Shown: positions 1 to 10,597, numbered from the stretch's first letter. The stretch: DNA of 64,000 nucleotides from Pseudomonas guariconensis (GCF_015680235.1 NZ_JADLJL010000004.1:62001-126000); one strand, 5' to 3'. Made by a program: numbers and translations. The notes: a model not told the origin generated them from the letters alone.

Positions 1-2
1 GC

Positions 3-839
<837 letters not shown>

Positions 840-911
840 CTATCCAGACCCGCCACGCCGGCTGCGAAAGCCAGGCGTGCGGGCATAAAAATCTTGTTGG
901 GAGTTTCACTC

Positions 912-2054
912 ATGGCAGTTGCCTCCGGTGCCTATAAAAAAGCCCTCGAGGGTGGCCAGCAACCCAAGCAGGTGCTGGTCAAGATCGACCGGGTCACGAA
1001 AAAATTCGACGAAACGGTAGCCGTGGACGATGTGTCCCTGGAAATCCGCAAAGGTGAGATCTTCGCCTTGCTCGGTGGCTCCGGTTCCGGCAAATCGACC
1101 TTGCTGCGCATGCTGGCTGGCTTCGAGCGCCCGACCGAAGGGCGGATCTTCCTCGATGGCGTCGACATCACCGACATGCCGCCCTACGAGCGGCCGATCA
1201 ACATGATGTTCCAGTCCTATGCGCTGTTCCCGCACATGACCGTGGCGCAGAACATCGCCTTCGGCCTGCAGCAGGACAAGATGCCCAAGGCCGAGATCGA
1301 GGCCCGCGTGGCCGAGATGCTCAAGCTGGTGCACATGACCCAGTACGCCAAGCGCAAGCCGCACCAGCTCTCTGGCGGCCAGCGTCAGCGCGTGGCCCTG
1401 GCTCGCTCCCTGGCCAAGCGCCCCAAGCTGCTGCTGCTCGATGAGCCGATGGGTGCCCTGGACAAGAAGCTGCGTTCGCAGATGCAACTGGAACTGGTGG
1501 AGATCATCGAGCGCGTGGGCGTGACCTGCGTGATGGTGACCCACGACCAGGAAGAAGCCATGACCATGGCCCAGCGCATCGCCATCATGCACCTGGGCTG
1601 GATCGCCCAGATCGGCTCGCCGGTAGACATCTACGAGACCCCGACCAGCCGCTTGGTGTGCGAGTTCATCGGCAACGTCAACCTGTTCGAGGCAGAGGTG
1701 ATCGATGACGCCGAAGGCCATGCGCTGATCGCCTCGCCCGAGCTCGAGCGCAAGATCTACGTCGGCCATGGTGTTTCGACCTCGGTCGAGGACAAGCACA
1801 TCACCTACGCACTGCGCCCTGAAAAAATGCTGGTCACGACCCAGCAGCCAGACTTCGAGCACAACTGGTCGCGCGGCAAGGTCCACGACATCGCGTACCT
1901 GGGCGGCCATTCGGTGTTCTACGTCGAGTTGCCCAGCGGCAAGGTCGTGCAGTCGTTCGTCGCCAACGCCGAGCGCCAGGGCACTCGCCCGACCTGGGGC
2001 GACGACGTGTACGTGTGGTGGGAAGACGACAGCGGCGTGGTACTGCGCTCATGA
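912..2054 (+). CDS. potG: Putrescine ABC transporter ATP-binding protein PotG
   Basis: 380-residue ABC ATPase that powers polyamine import. Visible motifs are Walker A GGSGSGKST, the Q-loop region MMFQSYALFPHMT, the signature LSGGQRQR with Walker B LLLLDEPMGALD, and the H-loop [10 protein letters not shown]-terminal TOBE-like region follows, as in PotA/PotG. The ATG at 912 is preferred over an upstream TTG at 894 because a GGGAG-like ribosome site lies just before it and the length then matches the family. Its stop overlaps the potH start (ATGA), indicating translational coupling. Confidence 0.95.
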   Translation: MAVASGAYKKALEGGQQPKQVLVKIDRVTKKFDETVAVDDVSLEIRKGEIFALLGGSGSGKSTLLRMLAGFERPTEGRIFLDGVDITDMPPYERPINMMFQSYALFPHMTVAQNIAFGLQQDKMPKAEIEARVAEMLKLVHMTQYAKRKPHQLSGGQRQRVALARSLAKRPKLLLLDEPMGALDKKLRSQMQLELVEIIERVGVTCVMVTHDQEEAMTMAQRIAIMHLGWIAQIGSPVDIYETPTSRLVCEFIGNVNLFEAEVIDDAEGHALIASPELERKIYVGHGVSTSVEDKHITYALRPEKMLVTTQQPDFEHNWSRGKVHDIAYLGGHSVFYVELPSGKVVQSFVANAERQGTRPTWGDDVYVWWEDDSGVVLRS

Positions 2055-2971
2055 ACATCCGCAAGCTCAAGCGAGCATTCAACAAGGTGAAGCCGGAGGG
2101 CCGCCATCTGGTGATCGGCGTCCCGTTCATCTGGCTGTTCCTGTTCTTCATGCTGCCGTTCTTCATCGTGCTGAAGATCAGCTTCGCCGAAGCCGACGTG
2201 GCGATCCCGCCCTACACGGAAATCTACAGCTACGTCGAGGACAAGCTCCAGCTGGTACTCAACATGGCCAACTACGGCCTGTTGACCGAGGACGAGCTGT
2301 ACATCTCGGCTTACCTCGGCTCGCTGAAGATGGCTTTCTTCAGTACCCTGCTGTGCCTGCTGATCGGCTACCCGATGGCCTATGCCATCGCCAATGCACG
2401 CAAGGAGACGCAAACCGTCCTGCTGCTGCTGATCATGATGCCGACCTGGACCGCGATCCTGATCCGCGTCTACGCATGGATGGGGATCCTCAGCAACAAC
2501 GGCCTGCTCAATGGCTTCCTGTTGTGGACCGGCCTGATCGACCAGCCCCTGCAGATCCTCAATACCAACCTGGCGGTCTACATCGGCGTGGTCTATTCGT
2601 ACCTGCCGTTCATGATCCTTCCGCTGTACGCCAACCTGGTCAAGCACGACCCGAGCCTGCTCGAGGCGGCCAGCGACCTGGGCTCGAGTACGTTCAACAG
2701 CTTCTGGAAGATCACCGTGCCACTGTCGAAGAACGGCATCATCGCTGGCTGCATGCTGGTGTTCATCCCGGTGGTGGGTGAGTTCGTGATCCCGGAACTG
2801 CTCGGCGGCCCGGAAACCCTGATGATCGGCAAGGTGCTGTGGCAGGAATTCTTCAACAACCGTGACTGGCCGGTGGCATCCGCCCTGGCAGTGGTGATGC
2901 TGGCGATCCTGATCGTACCCATCCTGCTGTTCAACCGCAGCCAGGCGAAAGAAATGGAGGGCAGGGCATGA
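2051..2971 (+). CDS. potH: Putrescine ABC transporter permease PotH
   Basis: 306-residue inner-membrane permease with about six hydrophobic helices and a typical binding-protein-dependent permease EAA loop (LLEAASDLGSSTFNSFWKITVPL). It forms the translocation channel with PotI. The start is the ATG that overlaps the potG stop codon. An in-frame upstream start at 2015 would run into potG and is rejected. It overlaps potI by four bases. Confidence 0.95.
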   Translation: MNIRKLKRAFNKVKPEGRHLVIGVPFIWLFLFFMLPFFIVLKISFAEADVAIPPYTEIYSYVEDKLQLVLNMANYGLLTEDELYISAYLGSLKMAFFSTLLCLLIGYPMAYAIANARKETQTVLLLLIMMPTWTAILIRVYAWMGILSNNGLLNGFLLWTGLIDQPLQILNTNLAVYIGVVYSYLPFMILPLYANLVKHDPSLLEAASDLGSSTFNSFWKITVPLSKNGIIAGCMLVFIPVVGEFVIPELLGGPETLMIGKVLWQEFFNNRDWPVASALAVVMLAILIVPILLFNRSQAKEMEGRA

Positions 2972-3861
2972 AGCGCTTCAGTTTCTCCAAGCTGATGCTG
3001 GTGCTCGGCTTGCTGTTCATCTACCTGCCGATGCTGATCCTGGTGATCTATTCGTTCAACGCCTCGAAGCTGGTGACGGTATGGGGCGGCTGGTCGGTGA
3101 AGTGGTACGTCGGTCTGCTCGACAACGCCCAGCTGATGGGTTCGGTGATGCGCTCGCTGGAGATCGCCTGCTATACCGCGGTCGCTGCCGTGGCGCTGGG
3201 CACCCTGGCGGCCTTCGTGCTGACCCGGGTGACCCGCTTCAAGGGCCGCACGCTGTTCGGTGGCCTGGTCACCGCGCCGCTGGTGATGCCTGAGGTGATC
3301 ACCGGTCTGTCGCTGCTGCTGCTGTTCGTGGCCATGGCGCAGATGATCGGCTGGCCGCAGGAGCGCGGCATCGTCACCATCTGGATCGCCCATACCACCT
3401 TCTGTGCCGCCTATGTGGCGGTGGTGGTGTCGGCGCGCCTGCGTGAGCTGGACCTGTCCATCGAAGAGGCTGCCATGGACCTGGGCGCCAAGCCGTGGAA
3501 GGTGTTCTTCCTGATCACCATCCCGATGATCGCGCCGTCGCTGGCGGCGGGCGGCATGATGTCCTTCGCCCTGTCGCTGGACGACCTGGTGCTGGCCAGC
3601 TTCGTGTCCGGCCCGGGCTCGACCACCTTGCCGATGGAGGTGTTCTCCGCCGTGCGTTTGGGCGTGAAGCCGGAGATCAACGCCGTGGCCAGCCTGATCC
3701 TGCTGTCGGTGTCGCTGATGACCTTCCTGATCTGGTACTTCAGCCGCCGCGCCGAAGAGCGCCGCCGCCGCGCGATCCAGCAGGCGATCGAGGAAGGGGC
3801 CATGGCGAATGTCCAGTCCTCCCAGGTCCAGCGCCCGACCCAGGTCGCGGCGTCCGCCTGA
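2968..3861 (+). CDS. potI: Putrescine ABC transporter permease PotI
   Basis: 297-residue permease, the second channel subunit of the polyamine importer. About six membrane helices are visible plus the EAA-type loop around EEAAMDLGAKPWKVFFLITIP that docks on the ATPase. The basic, Ala/Gln-rich C-terminal tail (RRAEERRRR and beyond) is cytoplasmic and variable in the family. It starts in an ATGA overlap with potH and is the last gene of the operon; a hairpin with a short T run follows. Confidence 0.95.
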   Translation: MKRFSFSKLMLVLGLLFIYLPMLILVIYSFNASKLVTVWGGWSVKWYVGLLDNAQLMGSVMRSLEIACYTAVAAVALGTLAAFVLTRVTRFKGRTLFGGLVTAPLVMPEVITGLSLLLLFVAMAQMIGWPQERGIVTIWIAHTTFCAAYVAVVVSARLRELDLSIEEAAMDLGAKPWKVFFLITIPMIAPSLAAGGMMSFALSLDDLVLASFVSGPGSTTLPMEVFSAVRLGVKPEINAVASLILLSVSLMTFLIWYFSRRAEERRRRAIQQAIEEGAMANVQSSQVQRPTQVAASA

Positions 3862-3870
3862 TTCACCCTG

Positions 3871-3936
3871 GGGCCGCGTTGCGGCCCTTTCGCGGGGCAA
3901 GCCCGCTTCACAGCTACAGCGTCTGCTTGCCCCGCG
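3871..3936. terminator. Convergent terminator plus REP-like inverted repeat
   Basis: GGGCCGC-GTT-GCGGCCC followed by TTT (3871-3890) is a compact terminator-like hairpin just after potI. It is followed directly by a perfect 11-base inverted repeat, CGCGGGGCAAG (3891-3901) and CTTGCCCCGCG (3926-3936). The pair separates the convergent ends of potI and the minus-strand ATPase gene and could stop transcription from both sides. Confidence 0.65.
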
Positions 3937-3941
3937 ATGAT

Positions 3942-5102
3942 TCAATCCGGCCAGTACCAGGCCGGCTCATCGAGCATTCCTTGCCCGACCATCGCTGTCT
4001 GCCCCAGTTCTTTCTCCAGGCGAATCGAATTGCACGCCTCGTCTTCCTCAAGCGCCGCCACCAACCGCGGGGCATGCGACACCACCCATACCTGGCAATG
4101 CTGTGCCGCTTGCCGGATCAGGCGTGCCAGGGCGGGCAAAAGGTCCGGGTGCAGACTGGTTTCCGGCTCGTTCAGCACCATCATGCTGGGCGGGCGCGGT
4201 GTGAGCAGCGCGGCCACCAGCAACAGGTAGCGCAGGGTACCGTCGGACAGTTCCGCGGCGCTCAGCGGGCGCAGCAGCCCGGCCTGGTGAAAGCGCAGGC
4301 TGAACAGACCGCCGGGGGTGGCATCGATGTCGATTTTCGAACCGGGGAAGGCATCGTTGATCGCCGTTTGCAGTGCGTCGAAATCGCCAATTTCCTTGAT
4401 GGTTTGCAACGCTGCGGCCAGGTCTCTCCCGTCGTGATGCAACACCGGGGTGCGGGTGCCCAGGCGTGAGTGACGGGCAGGGGCATCCGCGTCGGTACGA
4501 AAATGGTCGTAGAATCGCCAGCTGCGGATCCGCTCGCGCAAGAGCAGGACTTCAGGCGAGCCCTGCAGGCTGCCCACCTGATCGAACAGGCTGTCGAATT
4601 CGGTCATGTGCTGGCTCATGACCTGCCATTGGCGTCCTTCGCGAGCGCGGCACATCGCGCCGCTGCGCTCCACCAGCAGGCTGGCTGGGCGGCATAGGGC
4701 TCCTGCCCAGATCGCTTCGTGCTTGATCTGGGGATCGAGGGCGAACTTCGAGCGACTTGGTTCTGGCAGCCCGAAGCCGATGGCATAGCCGAAATCCTGG
4801 TCGGCGAAGCCCATTTTCAGACGGCGCACATGCTGGCGTGGCCCACCTTCCACGGGGACCTCGCCCTTGAGCATGCGTCGGCTGATCTTTTCAGGGCCTG
4901 CCCAGAAGGTCGAGTCCAGCCCGCCCTCGGCTGCCAGCGCATTGACCACGCCGCCGCGCGCGGTCTCCGCCAGCAGGCGTAACGCCTTGTAGAGGTTGGA
5001 CTTGCCGCTGCCATTGGCACCGGTGATCACGTTCAACCGCCCCAGGGGCATGATCAACTGGTTGATCGAGCGGTAGTTGGCAATGGCCAGGGTAGTGAGC
5101 AT
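3942..5102 (-). CDS. AAA family (RecF/SMC-like) ATP-binding protein of unknown role
   Basis: 386-residue P-loop ATPase of the AAA_21/OLD-like group. The N-terminus LTTLAIANYRSINQL is the usual first strand of RecF-like ATPases, followed by Walker A GANGSGKSN near residue 30 and a late signature/Walker B segment LNEPETSLHPDL near residue 310. The partner and biological role cannot be read from the sequence, and no nuclease domain is attached. It is a single gene convergent with potI and divergent from triA. The ATG at 5102 has AGGAAA upstream; an in-frame start 69 bases further up lacks support. Confidence 0.8.
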   Translation of the reverse strand: MLTTLAIANYRSINQLIMPLGRLNVITGANGSGKSNLYKALRLLAETARGGVVNALAAEGGLDSTFWAGPEKISRRMLKGEVPVEGGPRQHVRRLKMGFADQDFGYAIGFGLPEPSRSKFALDPQIKHEAIWAGALCRPASLLVERSGAMCRAREGRQWQVMSQHMTEFDSLFDQVGSLQGSPEVLLLRERIRSWRFYDHFRTDADAPARHSRLGTRTPVLHHDGRDLAAALQTIKEIGDFDALQTAINDAFPGSKIDIDATPGGLFSLRFHQAGLLRPLSAAELSDGTLRYLLLVAALLTPRPPSMMVLNEPETSLHPDLLPALARLIRQAAQHCQVWVVSHAPRLVAALEEDEACNSIRLEKELGQTAMVGQGMLDEPAWYWPD

Positions 5103-5249
5103 GCGAGTTTCCTGCTTCCGGAGAGTGGCCAGTATCCCCGATCCCGTCGATGAATGTTTTGATGGATCCACATCAGTGCCAGTTGTGAAAGCCTGATCTA
5201 CGCTTCACTGGCGTCCCTCAAATCCATTTGGCACGAGCAAGGAGACTGC

Positions 5250-6338
5250 ATGACGGTAACGCGTCCGCTGATGGTCGTTTGCCTGGGGCTGCTGTCCATG
5301 CTGTCAGGCTGTGGCAAGGAAGAATCCACCGCCGAGTTGCCCAGGGTCGGCGTGCTGCAGGTACAACCCACCGATTTCGCCGCCCGGGTGACCCTCACCG
5401 GTGATGTGCAGGCGCGGGTCCAGACCGACCTGTCGTTCCGCGTGGGCGGCAAGATCATCTCCCGCAGCGTCGATGTGGGTGACCACGTCAAGGCCAACCA
5501 GGTGTTGGCGCGCCTGGACCCCAAGGACCTGCAGAACACTGTCGACTCGGCCAAGGCCGAGGTGTTCGCCGAGCAGGCCCGGGTGACACAGGCCAGTGCC
5601 GCCTTCGTCCGCCAGCAGAAGCTGCTGCCCAAGGGCTATACCAGCCAGAGCGAGTACGACTCCGCCGAAGCGGCCCTGCGCAGCAGCCAGAGTGCGCTCA
5701 AGGCCGCCCAGGCGCAGCTGGCCAATGCCCGCGAGCAACTGAGCTATACGGCCCTGGTGTCCGAAGCCGATGGGGTGATCACCGCGCGCCAGGCCGAAGT
5801 CGGCCAGGTGGTGCAGGCGACCATGCCGATCTTCAGCCTGGCCCGTGATGGCGACCGTGATGCGGTGTTCAATGTCTACGAGTCTCTGTTGGTGGCACCT
5901 CCCAGCGACGAAGGCGTGACGGTGAGCCTGCTGGACAACCCCCAGGTCAAGGCCGAAGGCCGTGTGCGTGAAATCACCCCGACGGTGTCCGCCCAGAGCG
6001 GCACGGTGCAGGTCAAGGTGGCCTTGCGCAACGTGCCGCCGGGCATGCAGTTGGGCTCGCCGGTGACGGCAACGGCCAACGCCCAGGGCCGGCCGAGCAT
6101 CGAACTGCCCTGGTCGGCCTTGACCAAGGCGTTGCACGAGCCGGCGGTATGGGTGGTGGGCGAGGGCGACAAGGTCGACCTGCGCAAGGTCCAGGTTTCG
6201 CGTTATCTCACGGGCAAGATCGTCGTCGCCGAGGGCCTCAAGAGTGGCGAAACCGTCGTCGTCAGTGGCGGCCAGTTGCTGCATCCGGGTATGCAGGTGG
6301 AGAAAGTCGATGCCAAGGATGGAGGAGCCGCACCATGA
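5250..6338 (+). CDS. triA: RND efflux periplasmic adaptor lipoprotein (TriA-like)
   Basis: 362-residue membrane-fusion protein. The lipobox LLSMLSGC gives acylation at Cys21. Next come a barrel-sandwich half (DLSFRVGGKI), a long alpha-helical hairpin (about 80-160), the second lipoyl half and beta-barrel domains. It links the RND pump to an outer-membrane channel. A second adaptor and the pump follow, each joined by ATGA overlaps; two different adaptors plus one pump is the TriABC layout of P. aeruginosa. GGAG precedes the ATG. Family is firm; the symbol rests on gene order and lengths. No outer-membrane channel gene is adjacent. Confidence 0.85.
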   Translation: MTVTRPLMVVCLGLLSMLSGCGKEESTAELPRVGVLQVQPTDFAARVTLTGDVQARVQTDLSFRVGGKIISRSVDVGDHVKANQVLARLDPKDLQNTVDSAKAEVFAEQARVTQASAAFVRQQKLLPKGYTSQSEYDSAEAALRSSQSALKAAQAQLANAREQLSYTALVSEADGVITARQAEVGQVVQATMPIFSLARDGDRDAVFNVYESLLVAPPSDEGVTVSLLDNPQVKAEGRVREITPTVSAQSGTVQVKVALRNVPPGMQLGSPVTATANAQGRPSIELPWSALTKALHEPAVWVVGEGDKVDLRKVQVSRYLTGKIVVAEGLKSGETVVVSGGQLLHPGMQVEKVDAKDGGAAP

Positions 6339-7402
6339 AACGCTTGCTGCTGGTGCTGTGCGCCGGTGTTACGCTGGCTGCGTGCAGCGGTGATGAAGAA
6401 GCCCCCGTGCCGGTGCGCCCGGTACTGTCCGTGGTGGTCGAGCCGCAGGTGCACTCACAGCTGGGCCGGTTCGCCGGCAGCATCCAGGCACGCTTCGAGA
6501 GCACCCTGGGCTTTCGGGTATCGGGGCGCATCGCGCGTCGCTGGGTCGATGTAGGTGCCCAGGTGCAGCCCGGCGACACCTTGGCCACCCTCGACCCGAC
6601 CGACCAGCAGAACCAGCTGCGTGCCGCCGAAGGCGATCTGGCCAAGGTCGAGGCGCAGTGGATCAACGCCCAGGCCAACGCGCGTCGGCAACAGCAACTC
6701 TATGACCGGGGCGTGGGTGCCCAGGCTCAGCTGGACATCGCCCAGACCGACCTGAAGACCACCGGTGCTGCTCTGGAACAGGCCCGCTCGGCGGTCGGCC
6801 AGGCCCGCGACCAGCTCGACTACAGCACCTTGCGCACCGACCACGCCGCCGTGGTCACCGCCTGGCAGGCCGAGGCCGGGCAGACGGTCAGCGCCGGCCA
6901 GGCCGTGGTCACCCTGGCGCGGCCGGACGTCAAGGAAGCGGTGATCGACCTGCCGATCACCCTCGCCGAGCAGCTCAGCAAGGCATTGACCTTCACCGTC
7001 GCCTCGCAACTGGACCCTGCCATCAACACCACCGCCACCCTGCGCGAGCTCGAGCCCCAGGCCGATGCCACTACCCGCACCCGGCGTGCGCGGCTGACGC
7101 TGGCCAGCACCCCGGATGCCTTCCATCTGGGCACGGCGATCAGCGTGACGTTGACCTCCGCCGTGTCGCCGCGCAGCGAGCTGCCGCTCAGTGCCCTGTT
7201 CGAAGGCGCCGGCAAGCCTCAGGTATGGGTGATCGACCCGCAACAGAAGACCGTGGCGACCCGTGACGTCACCCTGATCGAGCGCACCGCCAGCAGCATC
7301 GTCCTGGCTTCTGGCGTGCAACCGGGCGAGCGTGTGGTCACCGCTGGCGTCAACAGCCTCAAGCCAGGGCAGAAGGTCGCATTCGACGAGGACGCGCAAT
7401 GA
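6335..7402 (+). CDS. triB: RND efflux periplasmic adaptor lipoprotein, second adaptor (TriB-like)
   Basis: 355-residue membrane-fusion lipoprotein with lipobox VTLAAC and the same domain order as the preceding gene: lipoyl half (TLGFRVSGRIARRWVDVG), coiled hairpin, lipoyl half (LRTDHAAVVTAWQAEAGQTV), beta-barrel. It is clearly paralogous to the upstream adaptor but diverged. In the characterised TriABC-OpmH pump both adaptors are needed. The start is the ATG overlapping the triA stop, preceded by GGAGGAG. A longer frame open from 6149 lies inside triA and is rejected. Confidence 0.85.
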   Translation: MKRLLLVLCAGVTLAACSGDEEAPVPVRPVLSVVVEPQVHSQLGRFAGSIQARFESTLGFRVSGRIARRWVDVGAQVQPGDTLATLDPTDQQNQLRAAEGDLAKVEAQWINAQANARRQQQLYDRGVGAQAQLDIAQTDLKTTGAALEQARSAVGQARDQLDYSTLRTDHAAVVTAWQAEAGQTVSAGQAVVTLARPDVKEAVIDLPITLAEQLSKALTFTVASQLDPAINTTATLRELEPQADATTRTRRARLTLASTPDAFHLGTAISVTLTSAVSPRSELPLSALFEGAGKPQVWVIDPQQKTVATRDVTLIERTASSIVLASGVQPGERVVTAGVNSLKPGQKVAFDEDAQ

Positions 7403-10400
7403 AAGGAAGCTTCAACCTGTCCGAATGGGCACTCAGGCATCAATCCTTCGTCTGGTACCTGATGTTCGTCGGGCTGCTGATGGGGATCTTCTCGTACTTC
7501 AACCTCGGGCGAGAAGAAGACCCGTCCTTCACCATCAAGACCATGGTCATCCAGACCCGCTGGCCCGGCGCCACCCAGGACGAAATGCTGTACCAGGTCA
7601 CCGACCGCATCGAGAAGAAGCTCGAGGAGCTCGACTCCCTCGACTACACCAAGAGCTATACCCGCCCGGGCGAATCCACGGTCTATGTCAACTTGCGGGA
7701 TACCACCAAGGGCAAGGACATCCCACAGATCTGGTACCAGGTGCGCAAGAAGATCCAGGACATCCGCGGCCAGTTTCCGTCGGGTATCCAGGGGCCGGGC
7801 TTCAACGACGAGTTCGGCGACGTGTTCGGCTCGATCTATGCCTTTACCGCCGACGGCCTGACCATGCGCCAGTTGCGCGACTACGTGGAGCAGGCTCGGG
7901 CCGAAGTCCGTGATGTGCCCAACATTGGCAAGATCGAGATGGTCGGCACCCAGGACGAAGTGCTCTACCTGAACTTCTCGACCCGCAAGCTGGCGGCGCT
8001 GGGGATCGATCAGCGCCAGGTCATGCAGGCCCTGCAATCGCAGAACGCCGTGACGCCGGCCGGGGTCATCGAAGCCGGCCCCGAGCGCATCTCCGTGCGT
8101 ACAACCGGGCAGTTCTCCTCGGAAAAGGACCTGGAGACCGTCAACCTGCGGATCAACGATCGTTTCTTCCGTTTGGCCGATATCGCCGACATCGAGCGCG
8201 GTTATGTCGACCCGCCGTCGCCGATGTTCCGCTACAACGGGCAGGACGCGATCGGCCTGGCCATCGGCATGAAGGCTGGCGGTAATATCCAGGTGTTCGG
8301 CCAGCGGCTCAAGGCGCGCATGGACCGCGTGATCAACGACTTGCCGGTGGGGATCGGCGTGCATACCGTGTCGGACCAGGCGGTGGTGGTCAAGCAGGCG
8401 GTCGGCGGCTTCACCAGTGCCCTGTTCGAGGCGGTGGTGATCGTGCTGGCGGTGAGTTTCGTCAGCCTTGGCGTGCGCGCGGGCCTGGTGGTGGCCTGCT
8501 CCATTCCGCTGGTGCTGGCCATGGTCTTCGTGTTCATGGAGTACAGCGGTATCACCATGCAGCGGATCTCCCTCGGTGCGTTGATCATCGCCCTGGGCCT
8601 GCTGGTGGATGACGCGATGATCACCGTGGAAGTGATGGTCACGCGCCTGGAGATGGGCGAAAGCAAGGAGCAGGCAGCGACCTTCGCCTATACCTCGACC
8701 GCCTTCCCTATGCTGACCGGGACCCTGGTGACCGTGGCCGGCTTCGTGCCGATCGGGCTCAACGCCAGTTCCGCTGGCGAATACACCTATACCTTGTTCG
8801 CAGTGATCGCGGTGGCGTTGTTGGTGTCCTGGGTGGTGGCGGTGTTCTTCGCCCCGGTGCTGGGCGTGCATATCCTCAACAGCAACAAACTCAAGGCCCA
8901 TGAAGCCGAGCCCGGGCGCGTGGGCCGGGCGTTCGAGCACGGCCTGTTGTGGTGCATGCGCAACCGCTGGCTGACCGTGATCGGCACCATCGTGTTATTC
9001 GTGCTGTCGGTGGTCTGCATGCGCTTCGTGCAGAACCAGTTCTTCCCATCCTCGGACCGCCCGGAGATCCTCGTTGACCTCAACCTGCCGCAGAATGCCT
9101 CGATCGAGGAAACCCGCAAGGTGGTCGACCGCTTCGAGGCGACGCTCAAGGGTGACCCGACCATCGAGCGCTGGAGCACCTACATCGGCCAGGGCGCGAT
9201 CCGCTTCTACCTGCCTCTGGACCAACAGTTGCAAAATCCCTACTACGCACAGTTCGTGATCGTCAGCAAGGGCTTCGAGGAACGTGGTGAGCTCATGGCG
9301 CGCCTGCAGGAGCGCTTGCGCAAGGACTTCGTCGGCATCGGCACCAACGTCCAGTCGCTGGAAATGGGCCCGCCGGTAGGCCGGCCGATCCAGTACCGGG
9401 TCAGCGGCAAGGACATCGACCAGGTGCGCCGGCATGCCATCGAGCTTGCGACCCTGCTCGATGCCAACGAGCATATCGGCGAGATGATCTACGACTGGAA
9501 CGAGCCCGGCAAAGTGCTGCGGGTCGAGATCGCCCAGGACAAGGCGCGCCAGCTGGGGCTGTCGTCCGAGGATGTGGCCAACGTGATGAACAGCATCGTC
9601 ACCGGTGTGCCGGTCACCCAGGTCAACGACAACATCTATCTGGTCAATGTGGTTGCGCGTGCCGAAGACAGCGAGCGTGGCTCGCCCGACACCTTGCAGA
9701 ACCTGCAGATCCTCACCCCCAACGGCACATCGATCCCGTTGCTGGCGTTCGCCACGGTGCGCTATGAACTGGAGCAGCCGTTGGTGTGGCGTCGCGATCG
9801 CAAGCCGACCATCACCATCAAGGCCTCGGTCAACGGCGACATCCAGCCCACCGACCTAGTCGCCCAGCTCAAGCCAAAGATCGACGAGTTCGCCAGCCAA
9901 CTGCCGGTCGGCTATGAAGTGGCCACCGGCGGCACGGTGGAGGAGAGCAGCAAGGCCCAAGGGCCGATCGCTAAGGTGATCCCCTTGATGCTGTTCCTGA
10001 TGGCGACGTTCCTGATGATCCAGCTGCACAGCGTGCAGAAGCTGTTCCTGGTGGTCAGCGTGGCGCCGCTGGGACTGATCGGTGTGGTCCTGGCCCTGGT
10101 GCCGACCGGTACGCCCATGGGCTTCGTGGCGATCCTCGGCATCCTCGCCCTGGCCGGCATCATCATCCGCAACTCGGTGATCCTGGTCACCCAGATCGAC
10201 GAGTTCCGCGAACAGGGCCTTTCGCCCTGGGATGCGGTGGTGGAGGCCACCAACCACCGGCGTCGGCCGATCCTGCTCACCGCCGCCGCCGCCAGCCTGG
10301 GCATGATCCCGATCGCCCGGGAAGTGTTCTGGGGGCCGATGGCCTACGCCATGATCGGCGGCATCATCAGTGCAACGCTGCTGACGCTGCTGTTCCTGCC

Positions 10401-10449
10401 GGCGCTGTACGTGGCCTGGTACAAGATCCGCGAGCCGGAAGAAGCCTGA
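7399..10449 (+). CDS. triC: RND multidrug efflux transporter inner-membrane pump (TriC-like)
   Basis: 1016-residue AcrB/HAE-type proton-driven pump with 12 predicted membrane helices and two large periplasmic porter loops. The proton relay aspartate pair is visible in helix 4 (ALGLLVDDAMITVEVM). The length equals that expected for TriC-type pumps. It starts in an ATGA overlap with the second adaptor. Substrates cannot be read from sequence; triclosan and detergents are known for the P. aeruginosa homologue only. A REP pair follows the stop codon. Confidence 0.92.
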   Translation: MKGSFNLSEWALRHQSFVWYLMFVGLLMGIFSYFNLGREEDPSFTIKTMVIQTRWPGATQDEMLYQVTDRIEKKLEELDSLDYTKSYTRPGESTVYVNLRDTTKGKDIPQIWYQVRKKIQDIRGQFPSGIQGPGFNDEFGDVFGSIYAFTADGLTMRQLRDYVEQARAEVRDVPNIGKIEMVGTQDEVLYLNFSTRKLAALGIDQRQVMQALQSQNAVTPAGVIEAGPERISVRTTGQFSSEKDLETVNLRINDRFFRLADIADIERGYVDPPSPMFRYNGQDAIGLAIGMKAGGNIQVFGQRLKARMDRVINDLPVGIGVHTVSDQAVVVKQAVGGFTSALFEAVVIVLAVSFVSLGVRAGLVVACSIPLVLAMVFVFMEYSGITMQRISLGALIIALGLLVDDAMITVEVMVTRLEMGESKEQAATFAYTSTAFPMLTGTLVTVAGFVPIGLNASSAGEYTYTLFAVIAVALLVSWVVAVFFAPVLGVHILNSNKLKAHEAEPGRVGRAFEHGLLWCMRNRWLTVIGTIVLFVLSVVCMRFVQNQFFPSSDRPEILVDLNLPQNASIEETRKVVDRFEATLKGDPTIERWSTYIGQGAIRFYLPLDQQLQNPYYAQFVIVSKGFEERGELMARLQERLRKDFVGIGTNVQSLEMGPPVGRPIQYRVSGKDIDQVRRHAIELATLLDANEHIGEMIYDWNEPGKVLRVEIAQDKARQLGLSSEDVANVMNSIVTGVPVTQVNDNIYLVNVVARAEDSERGSPDTLQNLQILTPNGTSIPLLAFATVRYELEQPLVWRRDRKPTITIKASVNGDIQPTDLVAQLKPKIDEFASQLPVGYEVATGGTVEESSKAQGPIAKVIPLMLFLMATFLMIQLHSVQKLFLVVSVAPLGLIGVVLALVPTGTPMGFVAILGILALAGIIIRNSVILVTQIDEFREQGLSPWDAVVEATNHRRRPILLTAAAASLGMIPIAREVFWGPMAYAMIGGIISATLLTLLFLPALYVAWYKIREPEEA

Positions 10450-10464
10450 CCAAAACACGCGCCC

Positions 10465-10597
10465 TGTAGGAGCGGCCTTGTGCCGCGATGGGGCGCGAAG
10501 CGGCCCTTGAATCAAGCAATGCGGTTCATCAGGCATCTTGCGCAAGCTGGATTCAGGGCCGCTTCGCGCCCCATCGCGGCACAAGGCCGCTCCTACA
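10465..10597. repeat. REP pair: perfect 43-base inverted repeat
   Basis: The 43 bases at 10465-10507 are an exact reverse complement of 10555-10597, separated by 47 bases. Each arm contains the pseudomonad REP core GGAGCGGCCTTGTGCCGCGA. It lies after triC and before the AT-rich oscA leader, a typical extragenic location. It can form a long stem in RNA and may end or stabilise the triABC transcript. Confidence 0.85.
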
